Below, one piece after another: positions 29,951 through 38,975 of a DNA stretch of 64,000 nt. The translations under genes were made by a program, and so were the position numbers. Under the pieces are notes generated by a model, which was given only the letters and a program-made list of their open reading frames with translations, searched no databases and was not told the DNA's origin. The DNA is from Verrucomicrobiia bacterium (lineage in GTDB: Bacteria; Verrucomicrobiota; Verrucomicrobiia; Limisphaerales; JADLHS01): NCBI GenBank assembly GCA_026125285.1, contig JAHCLO010000033.1, positions 1-64,000 on the forward strand, written 5' to 3'. Every line of letters starts with the position of its first letter. The stretch's first letter is position 1.

Positions 29951-30385
29951 TTACTGATGCGGATAGATTTGGTAAAGCAGCAGGTAAATCAACACGCCCG
30001 TCACTGAGACATACATCCAAATGGGCCAGGTCCACCGTGCCACTTGCTTGTGGGTCTGGAACTTCCCCGCGAGGCCCAACCCGATGGTCGTCAGCGCCAG
30101 CGGCACAATTAACATGGCCAGCAGGACATGCGAGGCCAGCATTATCAGGTAAAACGGCTTGAGCCCTTCCGGGCCGGCAAACGGGGTGTTGACGCCTTTC
30201 ACCACCAGAACCTTGTGGACCACGTAGCCAATCAGGAACACGCACGATGAAACAAACGCCATCAACATGCACTTCTTATGGGCTTCGCGGCGGCCCCGTT
30301 TGATGAACACAAACCCGGCGATGAGCAGCAGGGTGCTCAAGCCATTCAAGCAGGCATTGATCGCGGGCAGGTCCGTGAGGCTCAT
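29951..30385 (-). CDS. DUF420 membrane protein
   Basis: The 144 residues contain four hydrophobic segments and the DUF420 pattern: KKCMLMAF, a His in HKVLVV, ASHVLLA and KHKQ/HKQVARWTWPIWMYVS near the C-terminus. Members usually neighbour cytochrome c oxidase assembly genes, and here the ATG overlaps the stop of a SCO1-type gene by four bases. The role is likely in haem-copper oxidase assembly, unproven. Confidence 0.85.
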   Translation of the reverse strand: MSLTDLPAINACLNGLSTLLLIAGFVFIKRGRREAHKKCMLMAFVSSCVFLIGYVVHKVLVVKGVNTPFAGPEGLKPFYLIMLASHVLLAMLIVPLALTTIGLGLAGKFQTHKQVARWTWPIWMYVSVTGVLIYLLLYQIYPHQ

Positions 30386-31032
30386 CGCTCGCGCTCCAAT
30401 TGCGCCACCAGCGCCAGGAGTTCACGTCGTTCCTGCGCTGCGTCAATCCCTTCACCTTCCGTCTCGAAGATGCCGCGCAACCGGCCCGCCTTGTCCACCA
30501 CCACCATGATCGTCGCGTGAATGAACAAGTCCGCCGGGTCTTCGCGGTCTTCGGGGCTTTTCTCAATCGCGGTGAGCTTGAGACTGTCAATGGCCAGCGC
30601 AGCGATTTCTTTCTTCGTCCCGGTCAGAAACATCCAACGCTCCGGGTCAGCCTCAAAGTGCTGGGCGTAGGAATTCAGGACTTCCGGTGTGTCGTAGTCT
30701 GGATCGGTGGTAAGGGTCACCAAACGAGCCTTGCTGGTGGGCGGCAACGCGGCTTGTAGAAGTTTCATCTGTTGGGTCATCCGCGGACACGGTCCAGCGC
30801 AACGCGTGAAGATGATGTCGGCCACCCAGACGGAGCCTTTCAGGTTGGCCAGCGTCACCATTTGTCCGTGCTGATTGGTCAAGGTGAAGTCGGCCACCTG
30901 CCCCATCACGGACGCGGCGGGGCCGCGCGCGGGAGGCACGCGCGACATCACGAACGCCACGGCGAGGATGACAATGAGCAGTCCAACGCCCACCCAGAGG
31001 GTGCGTGACATTCTTTGATTTGTTTGGTCCAT
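30382..31032 (-). CDS. SCO1/SenC-type copper chaperone
   Basis: The 216 residues begin MDQTNQRMSRTLW and carry a single N-terminal transmembrane anchor (about 12-29), then a thioredoxin-fold domain. FTRCAGPCPRM holds the copper-binding Cys-x3-Cys pair, and the conserved distal His is in LFIHATIMVV. SCO proteins deliver copper to the CuA site of cytochrome oxidase. The start at 31032 is chosen over 31164, because the extra 44 residues are antisense-like spacer. Coupled to the DUF420 gene by overlap. Confidence 0.88.
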   Translation of the reverse strand: MDQTNQRMSRTLWVGVGLLIVILAVAFVMSRVPPARGPAASVMGQVADFTLTNQHGQMVTLANLKGSVWVADIIFTRCAGPCPRMTQQMKLLQAALPPTSKARLVTLTTDPDYDTPEVLNSYAQHFEADPERWMFLTGTKKEIAALAIDSLKLTAIEKSPEDREDPADLFIHATIMVVVDKAGRLRGIFETEGEGIDAAQERRELLALVAQLERER

Positions 31033-31187
31033 ACGGCTTCTTCCTATGCTGCCAGAGGCTAAGGGGGGCGGAAACCCAGCCGCAAGAAGGAACTCGCATC
31101 CCTGAACTCGCATCCGTAGCGGGCAAGTTCCCCGGACGCAATCCCGAATTGCCTCAACGGCCACATCCGGTCTATAAACCTCCGCCC

Positions 31188-32141
31188 ATGAATCGCCTGC
31201 TGTCGCTGCTGACCAATCTCTTTCCCGTTTGGGTTTTGCTGGGCGGCGCGCTGGCGTTGGTGAATCCGGGTTGGTTCACGTGGTTCAGCGGCGACTCAAT
31301 TACTTGGGGACTGGCGGTCATCATGCTGGGCATGGGGCTCACCTTGAGCGTGGAGGATTTTCGGTCCGTCTTGAAACTTCCCCGGGCGGTGGCGGTGGGA
31401 TTCGCCGCCCAATACTTCATCATGCCACTCTTGGGCTGGACCATCGCACGCCTGCTTCGGCTCGATTCGGCCTTGGCGGTGGGATTGATTCTCGTGGCCT
31501 GTTGTCCGGGCGGCACGGCCTCCAACGTAGTGACATTTCTGGCCCGGGGAAATCTGGCGCTCTCGGTTCTGATGACCATGGCCTCGACTCTTGGAGCTAT
31601 TGTGATGACTCCCCTGTTGACGAAGTGGTTGGCGGGGACCTATGTGCCGGTGGATGCTTGGGGGCTGTTCGTGAGCACCGTCAAGATCGTGCTCGCGCCC
31701 TTGACAGTTGGAGTGGCGCTGCATCACCTGGCGCCGCGCTTCGTGAAACTCATTCTGCCCGTTTCTCCGCTGGTATCCGTGCTGGCGATCACGCTGATTT
31801 GCGCCAGCATTATCGGGAGCAGTGCGGAACAATTGAAACGGTCGGGCTGCGTGGTGTTGCTGGCCGTATTGGCTTTGCACACCGGCGGGTTCTGCCTCGG
31901 TTACCTGGTTGCGTGGTTGTTACGCCTTGACCGCATCAACTGTCGGACGGTTTCCATTGAGGTGGGGATGCAAAACTCCGGCTTGGGCGCCGCGTTGGCA
32001 AGGAAGCATTTTCCTCATCTGCCCGAGGCGGCGCTGGTGTGCGCCATTTCGGCCACGCTTCATTCGGTGATCGGCAGCGCGCTGGCGGGTTGGTGGCGTT
32101 GGCGCACACCGCCGAAATCTGGTGAGAAACGCGGCCCGTAA
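31188..32141 (+). CDS. Bile acid:sodium symporter (BASS) family transporter
   Basis: The 317 residues have about nine to ten hydrophobic segments. Family motifs are IMLGMGLTLSVEDF, LVACCPGGTASNVVTFLARGN and SIEVGMQNSGLGAAL, the last two being the crossover helices that bind sodium in BASS proteins. The substrate is not readable; pantoate/pyruvate-type organic anions are typical for bacterial members. The ATG at 31188 gives MNRLLSLLTNLFPVWV, the normal N-terminus. Confidence 0.88.
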   Translation: MNRLLSLLTNLFPVWVLLGGALALVNPGWFTWFSGDSITWGLAVIMLGMGLTLSVEDFRSVLKLPRAVAVGFAAQYFIMPLLGWTIARLLRLDSALAVGLILVACCPGGTASNVVTFLARGNLALSVLMTMASTLGAIVMTPLLTKWLAGTYVPVDAWGLFVSTVKIVLAPLTVGVALHHLAPRFVKLILPVSPLVSVLAITLICASIIGSSAEQLKRSGCVVLLAVLALHTGGFCLGYLVAWLLRLDRINCRTVSIEVGMQNSGLGAALARKHFPHLPEAALVCAISATLHSVIGSALAGWWRWRTPPKSGEKRGP

Positions 32142-32196
32142 AAAATTATCGCGTGGATGGCGGTTATAGCGCATATTCAGGGGCGGTTTAACACCC

Positions 32197-32274
32197 GTGA
32201 CGGGATATGGTCGCGCGAATGGCTTCAAAGTCACGATGAACCCCGGCTCGGTGGACTGCAATCAGGCAGGTGGA
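32197..32274 (+). pseudogene. Decayed 5' fragment of a yicC-like gene
   Basis: Conceptual translation gives VTGYGRANGFKVTM and then SVDCNQAG. It matches the start of the intact YicC 2.9 kb downstream (MTGYGRGDCARDGFRV ... SVNRKQAE) with a four-residue gap. Only about 26 codons align, then similarity ends. The frame happens to continue open into the next gene (start 32353) but is not part of that family. Confidence 0.5.
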
Positions 32275-32352
32275 TTCTCAAGGGCCTTGTCGCGGAAAGG
32301 CCGGGGAGATGGCACACTGAAAGCTGTGATTTCGCCTGAAAGTTTCTTGAGT

Positions 32353-33147
32353 ATGATTTCAGACCAGATGCAGGCGCAGCGCTTCGAGCGTAAGTACTTC
32401 ATCACGCCGGAGCAAGCCCTCCAAGTGCGTTCGTTCGCCAGTGCCTACCTGGAGCCGGACGAGCACAGTGCCACCCGGCCGGATTATGCCTATCCGGTCC
32501 ACAGCCTGTATCTGGATTCGGAGGCGCTGGCCACGTACTGGGCGTTCGTGCAATGCGAAAAGCGGCGCTTCAAATTGCGCGTACGCTATTACAACGACGA
32601 TCCCGAGTCGCCCTTGTTCTTCGAACTGAAGCGACGTGAAGGCGAATGCATTCTCAAGCAGCGGGCGATTGTGCGTCGCGCCAGCGGGGCGGCGTTGCTG
32701 GATGGACAATGGCCTGGGCCGGAGCATCTGGTGGTGGATCAGCCGCGCCATCTCGTGGCGTTGGAGCGTTTCTGCCGCTTGATGCACCGACTGCACGCGC
32801 GGCCGGTCGCGCATGTCGCCTATTCGCGGGAGGCCTGGACCCGGCCAGACAACAATTCCGTGCGCCTCACCGTGGACCGTTTGGTGCGAGCCGAGGTGCA
32901 AACCGAACCCGTGTTCAGCACGGAGATGTCCGATCCCATCTATCCGTTCAACGACCAGCAGATCTTGGAACTCAAGTTCACCGATCGCTTCCCTCATTGG
33001 TTCAATGAAATCGTCCAGCATTTCAATTTGGTTTCCACCGGCGTCCCGAAATATTGCGGCAGCGTGGCCCTGATGGAGGAGCGCGGCGAGGTGCAGTCTC
33101 CACGTGGCCGGTCGGAAAGGCTGGCTGACCTGTTAAAATTCTGCTAG
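32353..33147 (+). CDS. VTC-domain polyphosphate polymerase
   Basis: The 264 residues have the basic tunnel pattern of the VTC catalytic domain: RFERKYFIT, FKLRVRYY, FFELKRREGECILKQRAIVRR, FSREAW-like YSREAWTR, VRLTVDR and ILELKF. In yeast Vtc4 this fold polymerises polyphosphate from ATP; bacterial stand-alone domains are usually next to DUF4956 proteins, as here. The ATG at 32353 was chosen because homology begins about 10 residues later. An in-frame GTG at 32197 would add a yicC-like relic. Confidence 0.85.
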   Translation: MISDQMQAQRFERKYFITPEQALQVRSFASAYLEPDEHSATRPDYAYPVHSLYLDSEALATYWAFVQCEKRRFKLRVRYYNDDPESPLFFELKRREGECILKQRAIVRRASGAALLDGQWPGPEHLVVDQPRHLVALERFCRLMHRLHARPVAHVAYSREAWTRPDNNSVRLTVDRLVRAEVQTEPVFSTEMSDPIYPFNDQQILELKFTDRFPHWFNEIVQHFNLVSTGVPKYCGSVALMEERGEVQSPRGRSERLADLLKFC

Positions 33148-33187
33148 AAAACCCTCGCTTTTTAAGTAAGAGTTATCACGACAAGGT

Positions 33188-33877
33188 ATGGATGACCGAT
33201 TGTTTAGCGGTGATGTCGGAAGCGCGCCCACGGATTTTCCAGCGTTGATCCTTGGCCTGCTGCTGGCGCTGGCCGGGGGCCATGTGCTGGCCTGGGTTTA
33301 CATGGTGACGCACTCCGGCCTTTCCTACTCGCGCTCCTTCGTCAAATCGCTGGCCGTCATGCCCGTGATTGTGGCGCTGGTGATGCATGTGTTGGCCAAC
33401 AACATCATTACGGCCTTCGGGATGATGGCCGTCTTCGCCATCGTCCGCTTTCGCAACATGCTGCGCGACACGCTCGACACCACTTACATCCTGCTCGTGC
33501 TGGCGCTGGGCATGGCCACTGGTACCCAGAAATTCTCCACGGCGATTGGCGGGCTGGCGGTGATGGTGGTGGCGCTGCTTTACCTGTGGATTACGTCGTT
33601 TGGCACCCGCCACCGATATGACATCATTCTCAAGCTGCGCTGGGCCCGACCACTGGCGGAACTCCAGGAAGTGGATCACTTGCTCAATCGCCATGCGCGC
33701 CGCAGCCGGCGCGCAAGCCAGCGCGCCGGACAGGAGAAGGAAGTCGGAGCGGATCTCTCCTACTGGTTACTGTTGCGCGATCCGGCCCGGGTAAACGATC
33801 TGCTCACGGAAGTTCGCGCCTTGAACGGTGTCTCGCACGTTAGTTCCATCCTGGCAGAGGATGAATCCGAGGTTTGA
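33188..33877 (+). CDS. DUF4956 membrane protein
   Basis: The 229 residues contain about four transmembrane segments (roughly 15-35, 50-75, 95-112, 115-138) and the DUF4956 core MAVFAIVRFRNMLRDTLDTTYI, with a C-terminal cytosolic domain. DUF4956 genes are recurrent partners of VTC-domain polymerases. AAGG lies just ahead of the ATG. The stop precedes the HlyD start by one base. Confidence 0.88.
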   Translation: MDDRLFSGDVGSAPTDFPALILGLLLALAGGHVLAWVYMVTHSGLSYSRSFVKSLAVMPVIVALVMHVLANNIITAFGMMAVFAIVRFRNMLRDTLDTTYILLVLALGMATGTQKFSTAIGGLAVMVVALLYLWITSFGTRHRYDIILKLRWARPLAELQEVDHLLNRHARRSRRASQRAGQEKEVGADLSYWLLLRDPARVNDLLTEVRALNGVSHVSSILAEDESEV

Positions 33878-33878
33878 A

Positions 33879-34976
33879 ATGGCCGAAAAGAACCTGAATC
33901 CCATTCCCATTCCCCTCCAGCAACGGTGGCGTGAATTCCGCATCGCGTACCTGCCAGTGTTAACCTTCGCGGTCTTGGTGGCCGTAATTGCCTGGATGTG
34001 GGTGCGCTACGTTCAACCCGCCACCATCGTGGGCGAGGCCGAGACCGTGCGGGCCAATATCATCAGCATCCTCCCCGGAACGCTGGAGGAACTCAAAGTG
34101 GACCGTTTGCAGGCCGTGACCAACGGCCAGGAGTTGGCGGTCCTTCGGGTGATGGACGAAGATCAAATTCAAGCCGAGGTCGCGGCTGCGGAAGCGGACG
34201 TGCGACTCATGCAGACGCGCATCAAGCTGGATCAAACCCGCAACCTCGATTCCTTCAGCCAGCTTCAATCGGAATACCTGCTGGAACAATTCAACCTCGA
34301 ACTGGCTCGGATCAACCTTCAGCAGGCGGAAGCGGAATTGGAGCGCGCCAAGGAGCTTTTGGACAAGCAGATCCTCGCGCGCGGCAGCTTGGGTAACCAG
34401 GTGGGCTACGATGTTGCGCTCCGCGACCGCGATGCCCTGCGCGCCGAAGTGGCCGCCCGGGAGAAGACCGTGGCTGAACTCAAGCAAGGCACGGAACGTC
34501 TGCGCGCCGCGGGCGCCGCAGAGTTGACTTCCGCCGACATCACCGTGGAACAGGCCATCAATGCCCACCGAACGCACCTGGAGGCCCTCCAGAAACCGGT
34601 GGTATTGCGCTCGCCGATCAACGGCTTTGTCAGTGCCATTTACCGATTGTCGGGTGAGAAGGTGGCTGCCGGGGAACCGATTCTGGTGATCAGCGCCGAG
34701 AAATCGGAGCGCATCGTCGCCTGGGTGCGCCAGCCGATTGCGACGCGTCCGCAGGTGGGCGATCGCGTTGAAGTGCGGCGGTTGCGCCTCGGCTACTCGG
34801 CCTTCGAGGCTACGGTGGTGGCCGTAGGCAAGCAGCTTGAGCCGATCAACAGCACTGCCTTCGCCTTCAACCAGAGCACGCAGATTCTTGAGTATGGTCT
34901 GCCGCTGACGGTGGAGCTTTCGGCCGCCGGCGACTTGATTCCGGGCGAAGCGTTGCGGCTCCGCCTGCTGCGATAG
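33879..34976 (+). CDS. HlyD-family periplasmic adaptor protein
   Basis: The 365 residues have an N-terminal transmembrane helix (about 24-42), a lipoyl/barrel half (NIISILPGTLEEL), a long coiled-coil hairpin (about 95-210, rich in Gln/Glu/Ala/Leu), the second half-lipoyl (VVLRSPINGFVSAIYRLSGE) and a beta-barrel. Such adaptors normally bridge an inner-membrane pump and an outer-membrane channel. Neither is adjacent here; it is instead tightly linked to VTC/DUF4956, hinting at an envelope-associated polyphosphate function. Confidence 0.85.
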   Translation: MAEKNLNPIPIPLQQRWREFRIAYLPVLTFAVLVAVIAWMWVRYVQPATIVGEAETVRANIISILPGTLEELKVDRLQAVTNGQELAVLRVMDEDQIQAEVAAAEADVRLMQTRIKLDQTRNLDSFSQLQSEYLLEQFNLELARINLQQAEAELERAKELLDKQILARGSLGNQVGYDVALRDRDALRAEVAAREKTVAELKQGTERLRAAGAAELTSADITVEQAINAHRTHLEALQKPVVLRSPINGFVSAIYRLSGEKVAAGEPILVISAEKSERIVAWVRQPIATRPQVGDRVEVRRLRLGYSAFEATVVAVGKQLEPINSTAFAFNQSTQILEYGLPLTVELSAAGDLIPGEALRLRLLR

Positions 34977-35093
34977 CCAGCCGGCCCTGGCCGGACTGGA
35001 AATTGAACTGTCCCACGGCCAGTTCTTCCGCACTGGGCGGCCCGGAATTCAACATTCGACTTTTTCGGCGCTCCTTCCCATATTCGTTCGCGC

Positions 35094-35975
35094 ATGAAGT
35101 CAATGACGGGTTATGGGCGCGGTGATTGCGCGCGGGACGGATTCAGGGTTGCCGTGGAACTCAGTTCGGTGAATCGCAAGCAAGCCGAAATCTCCCTGAA
35201 TCTCCCGCGGGAACTGGAGTTGCTGGAGGCGCAAATCCGCGACCTCATCAACCGTCACATCGCGCGCGGTCGGCTGACGGTGCGCGTGTCGCTCCACACC
35301 AGCACCGGTCGCAGTGGCGCGCGAATGCACCTGAACGCCACGTTGGCCAAGGCTTACGCGCATGAACTCAACCGGCTGGCCCGGCAACTCAAGCTCGCCG
35401 GGGAGGTGACACTCGATCACTTGGTGCGGGCGCCCGGTGTGTTCCAAACCGATGAGGACCTGGCCGAAACGGAATCCCTCTGGCCCGCGGTAGAGAAGGC
35501 GCTGAGCCAGGCGCTGGTCGCTCTGGTCACCATGCGCACGCGCGAAGGGGCGCATCTGGCCCGCGACTTGAGCGCACGGGTGGCCGTGATGCGTCAGTGT
35601 GCCGCCCGCATCGCCAGGCAGGCGCCGAAATCAGCCGAGCGCTATCGCCTCCAACTCGTTGAACGCATCCGGAACGCGGGCTTGCCGGCGCCCGCGCCAG
35701 ACGATGAACGGTTGCTAAAAGAAGTCGTTTTCTTCGCTGATCGGTCTGACATCGCGGAGGAACTGACCCGGCTGCAAAGCCACTTCAAGCAATTCACCGA
35801 TTGCGCGAAATCCAAGGAGCCAGTCGGCCGAACTCTGGATTTTCTGGCCCAGGAGATGAACCGCGAGATCAATACCATTGGCGCAAAGGCCAACGACAGC
35901 CTCATCTCGCGCGAGGTGGTGAAGTTGAAGGCCGAGTTGGAAAGGTTTCGCGAGCAGGCTCAGAATGTGGAATGA
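35094..35975 (+). CDS. yicC: YicC/YloC-family endoribonuclease
   Basis: The 293 residues start MKSMTGYGRGD and end in the YicC C-terminal domain: ADRSDIAEELTRLQSH and then GRTLDFLAQEMNREINTIGAKAND, the most conserved part. YicC proteins are reported as RNases acting on regulatory RNA. The order yicC-gmk-coaC is widely conserved. A short 5' relic of the same family sits at 32197-32274. Confidence 0.93.
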   Translation: MKSMTGYGRGDCARDGFRVAVELSSVNRKQAEISLNLPRELELLEAQIRDLINRHIARGRLTVRVSLHTSTGRSGARMHLNATLAKAYAHELNRLARQLKLAGEVTLDHLVRAPGVFQTDEDLAETESLWPAVEKALSQALVALVTMRTREGAHLARDLSARVAVMRQCAARIARQAPKSAERYRLQLVERIRNAGLPAPAPDDERLLKEVVFFADRSDIAEELTRLQSHFKQFTDCAKSKEPVGRTLDFLAQEMNREINTIGAKANDSLISREVVKLKAELERFREQAQNVE

Positions 35976-36089
35976 AAGCCGCAAGCCAACCCCAAAAATG
36001 CCCAAGCCATTCGCGCCACGCGAACTGGCTGGATTGTGCCGGCGCGGCGCTTTTGTTCCCCAGCATTGGTTTGGCTGCATTCCAGGCTT

Positions 36090-36713
36090 ATGGCTGACCC
36101 GGCTTCGACTCCCCTGTTGGTGATCGTTTCCGCGCCGTCCGGTGGCGGCAAGACCACCTTGTGCAACCAGCTTCTGGCCGCGCGACCCGAAATGACCCGC
36201 GCCATCACCTGCACCACGCGTCCGCCGCGCACGGGCGAACAGGACGGTGTGGATTACTATTTTCTGGATGCGGGTTCGTTTCTCAAACGCGTGCAAGCCG
36301 GCAATTTCCTCGAGCACGCCACCGTGTATGGGCACAGTTACGGCACGCTGAAATCCGAGGTGCTGGGCAAATTGCGAGTTGGCAAGGACGTGCTGCTCAA
36401 TGTTGACGTACAGGGCGCCGCCGCCATCCGGCTGCGGGCGGAGGAAGACGCGGAATTGCAGCGCGCCCTGGTGTCCGTGTTTCTGACGCCGCCTTCCCTC
36501 GTCGTGTTGGAAGAACGACTGCGCCGCCGTGGCACCGATGCTCCGACCGTCATTCAAAAGCGTCTGAGCGTGGCCCGCCAGGAGATTGCCCAGTGGAAGA
36601 ACTTCGATTACCTGCTTGTCAGCCAGAGTGTGACGGAGGATTTGCGCCGGATGCAGGCAATTGTGGAGGCGGAAAAGATGAAGGCACCCCGGTCGGTCGC
36701 ACCGGAATTTTGA
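36090..36713 (+). CDS. gmk: Guanylate kinase
   Basis: The 207 residues include the P-loop APSGGGKTTL and the GMP-binding TTRPPRTGEQDGVDYYF and EHATVYGHSYGTL. It phosphorylates GMP to GDP. The ATG at 36090 (MADPASTPLLVIVSAPSG) gives the normal N-terminus; an upstream in-frame Met adds 18 residues. Confidence 0.95.
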   Translation: MADPASTPLLVIVSAPSGGGKTTLCNQLLAARPEMTRAITCTTRPPRTGEQDGVDYYFLDAGSFLKRVQAGNFLEHATVYGHSYGTLKSEVLGKLRVGKDVLLNVDVQGAAAIRLRAEEDAELQRALVSVFLTPPSLVVLEERLRRRGTDAPTVIQKRLSVARQEIAQWKNFDYLLVSQSVTEDLRRMQAIVEAEKMKAPRSVAPEF

Positions 36714-36720
36714 GTGAATC

Positions 36721-36798
36721 CTTGGTCGTGATCTTACTCTTGATCTTAATCTCTGTTGGCGCGGGATTGAAATTCAGATTACGAGTAGGATTAAGATG
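36721..36798. repeat. Hexamer-phased palindromic repeat in front of coaC
   Basis: The left arm (36721-36753, beginning CTTGGTCGTGATCTTACTC) and right arm (36775-36798, beginning CAGATTACGAGTAGGATTAAG) pair imperfectly and are made of degenerate 6-base units (GATTAC/GATTAA/GAGTAG). The right arm supplies the AGGA ribosome-binding site and runs into the coaC ATG. A relative lies at 59304-59414. Confidence 0.65.
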
Positions 36799-37338
36799 AA
36801 TAGAACCATCATTCTGGGGGTGACCGGCTCGATTGCCGCTCACCGGGCGGTGGATTTGGCCAGTCAATTGGTCAAGCAAGGTGGCCAGGTCCAAGTAGTC
36901 ATGACCGCCGACGCCCAGCGATTCATTACGCCCTTGCCGTTCAAAACCCTCTCGCGCAACCCGGTGATCACCGATTTGTATGACGAGGAAGAAGGCTGGA
37001 AACCCGCCCATGTCCGGCTGGCGGATGAGGCCGGCCTGCTGCTGGTGGCCCCCGCGACGGCGAATTTCATAGCCAAGATGGCGCATGGCTTGGCAAATGA
37101 TGCGTTGTCCTGCATTGCCCTGGCTTTGAACCCCGAAGCAAAGGTGCTCGTGGCTCCGGCCATGAATGGGAAAATGTGGCAGCACCCGGCCACTCAGCAG
37201 AATGTCGCCACCCTCAAATCACGGGGCGTGGAGTTTATCGGGCCCGAAGCCGGAATGCTTTCGTGCGGCTACGAAGGTTTGGGCCGGTTGTGGCCGGTGC
37301 CGGCGATTGCGACGCGCGCCCTTGAAATGGTGGGCTGA
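36796..37338 (+). CDS. coaC: Phosphopantothenoylcysteine decarboxylase (CoaC domain)
   Basis: The 180-residue flavoprotein of coenzyme A synthesis has VTGSIAAHRAVDL (FMN site), the catalytic His in PAHVRLAD, the PAMNGKMW substrate-binding Asn motif, and GMLSCGYEGLGRLW with the active-site Cys. Only the decarboxylase half is present, so the CoaB synthetase must be encoded elsewhere, unlike the fused CoaBC of many bacteria. Confidence 0.9.
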   Translation: MNRTIILGVTGSIAAHRAVDLASQLVKQGGQVQVVMTADAQRFITPLPFKTLSRNPVITDLYDEEEGWKPAHVRLADEAGLLLVAPATANFIAKMAHGLANDALSCIALALNPEAKVLVAPAMNGKMWQHPATQQNVATLKSRGVEFIGPEAGMLSCGYEGLGRLWPVPAIATRALEMVG

Positions 37339-37364
37339 CGGTTACAGATCAACCGGCCGGATTT

Positions 37365-38975
37365 ATGAAGCGAAGTGGATGGCAGTGGCTCAAGCGGATG
37401 CCCGCGCTGCTCACGGCCCCGCGCCCCGAGTTGCAGGAGCAGGCCCGACGCGTCATTCGCCTGCAACGCGACATCGTCATGCCGGCCAAGCTCATGGTGA
37501 TTGGGGCGGTATTCTACTACCTCTATTTCTCGGACTGGGTCGGGGAGGTGCCCACCCCTTATCGGGCGTATTTCGAGGCCATGCAGGATTTGCTGACCGC
37601 CTACATTTTCTTCACCCTCACTCTGACGGTTTCCTACTTTGTGGTGCGGCGCTTTCCCGCGGGCATCGTGCAATGGGTGGTGTTCACGGCCGGCATGGTG
37701 GACGGTCTGTTTCTCGCCGGACTCACCATCCTGACGGGCGGTTTCGAGAGCATCCTATACTGGGTCTTCCCCGCGTTGATCGTGTTGCACGCCATCTGTA
37801 TTCCGCTGGCGACGCCGCAGATCATCTTGAATCTCATTCTCAGCGGTTTGTTTGTGGTCGCGGGCTTGATGGAGATCAACGTTCGCGACGAGGAACCGGA
37901 GGTTGCGGGCCAGTTGCGTCGTCCGATCCGCGGGACGGGCGAGGACATCGAGGATTTGCCCTTCACGGCCCGCTGGCTGAAGTTGCAGGCCAATCCCTTC
38001 TCGAAGTCCTTTTGGGAACAACTGACACCGGAGACGCGCCAGCAGTTGACCCATTATCTGGAGACGGGCGTGGAAAGTCCCACTCTGAAGGACGATCTGG
38101 CCAAGGACCTCAAACGCGCGGTTTCCCCCCGGCGGGTCGTTGCGCCCGTGCCCCACGAATACCCCGCCACGCCGTACCTCCCGCGGTTGGCGGTGCTCGT
38201 GCTGTTGACGTTTTGTTGTTACGGCGTGCAGGTGCTGGCGGCGGAGAAACAACGCGCAGAGGAGGAGCAGCAGGAATTCATTGCGCGTAGCGCCCAGCTT
38301 CACGCCGCGGGTCGCCTCGCCGCCGAGTTTGCCCATCAGATCAAGAACCCCCTGGCCATCATTAACAACGTCTCCTTCTCGCTGCAAAAGTCGCTCAAGG
38401 ACATGCGGCCCGAAACTCTTCTGCCAATCAAAATCGTTCAGGAAGAAGTCGCCAAGGCGGATCGGATCATCACCCAGATCATGGGTTACGCGCAACTGAC
38501 CGAGGGCCGGCTGGAAAAACTGGATGTGGTCGAGGAACTGGAGCGCGCCATCCAAGAGGTTTTTCCCCGGGGGGTGCCCACCCAGGTGGAGGTCGAGCGC
38601 CAGTTTGACGGGCCCTTTCCCCCGCTCCTCATGCAACGCCGGCATTTCTTCGAAGCGGTGACCAACCTGCTGTTGAACGCCCGCGACGCCGTGAAGGACC
38701 AGGGACGGGTTGTCATTGGGGCACGTTGTCTGCCGGATTACTCCGTGGAAGTGACGGTGAGCGATACCGGACCGGGCATACCCCCGGAAAAAGTGGAGCG
38801 CATCTTCGAGGCATACTACACGACCAAGGAGCGCGGAACGGGCCTCGGCCTGGCGATTGTGAAACACAATGCCGAGTTGTACGGCGGCCGGGTGAGCGTG
38901 GAATCCAAGCTTGGAAACGGGGCGCGAATCATCTTACTCTTCCCCGCGAAAATGTTGATCAAGCTGGGCCAATGA
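37365..38975 (+). CDS. Membrane sensor histidine kinase
   Basis: The 536 residues contain about six hydrophobic segments (clustered at 39-170, plus one near 270-290). The HisKA H-box is EFAHQIKNPLAIINN with phospho-acceptor His about 324. The HATPase domain has NLLLNARDAV (N-box), VSDTGPGIP (G1) and GTGLGLAIVKHN (G2). The HxIKNP form is NtrB-like. The stop overlaps the ATG of the response regulator by four bases, so the two form a cognate pair. Confidence 0.92.
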   Translation: MKRSGWQWLKRMPALLTAPRPELQEQARRVIRLQRDIVMPAKLMVIGAVFYYLYFSDWVGEVPTPYRAYFEAMQDLLTAYIFFTLTLTVSYFVVRRFPAGIVQWVVFTAGMVDGLFLAGLTILTGGFESILYWVFPALIVLHAICIPLATPQIILNLILSGLFVVAGLMEINVRDEEPEVAGQLRRPIRGTGEDIEDLPFTARWLKLQANPFSKSFWEQLTPETRQQLTHYLETGVESPTLKDDLAKDLKRAVSPRRVVAPVPHEYPATPYLPRLAVLVLLTFCCYGVQVLAAEKQRAEEEQQEFIARSAQLHAAGRLAAEFAHQIKNPLAIINNVSFSLQKSLKDMRPETLLPIKIVQEEVAKADRIITQIMGYAQLTEGRLEKLDVVEELERAIQEVFPRGVPTQVEVERQFDGPFPPLLMQRRHFFEAVTNLLLNARDAVKDQGRVVIGARCLPDYSVEVTVSDTGPGIPPEKVERIFEAYYTTKERGTGLGLAIVKHNAELYGGRVSVESKLGNGARIILLFPAKMLIKLGQ

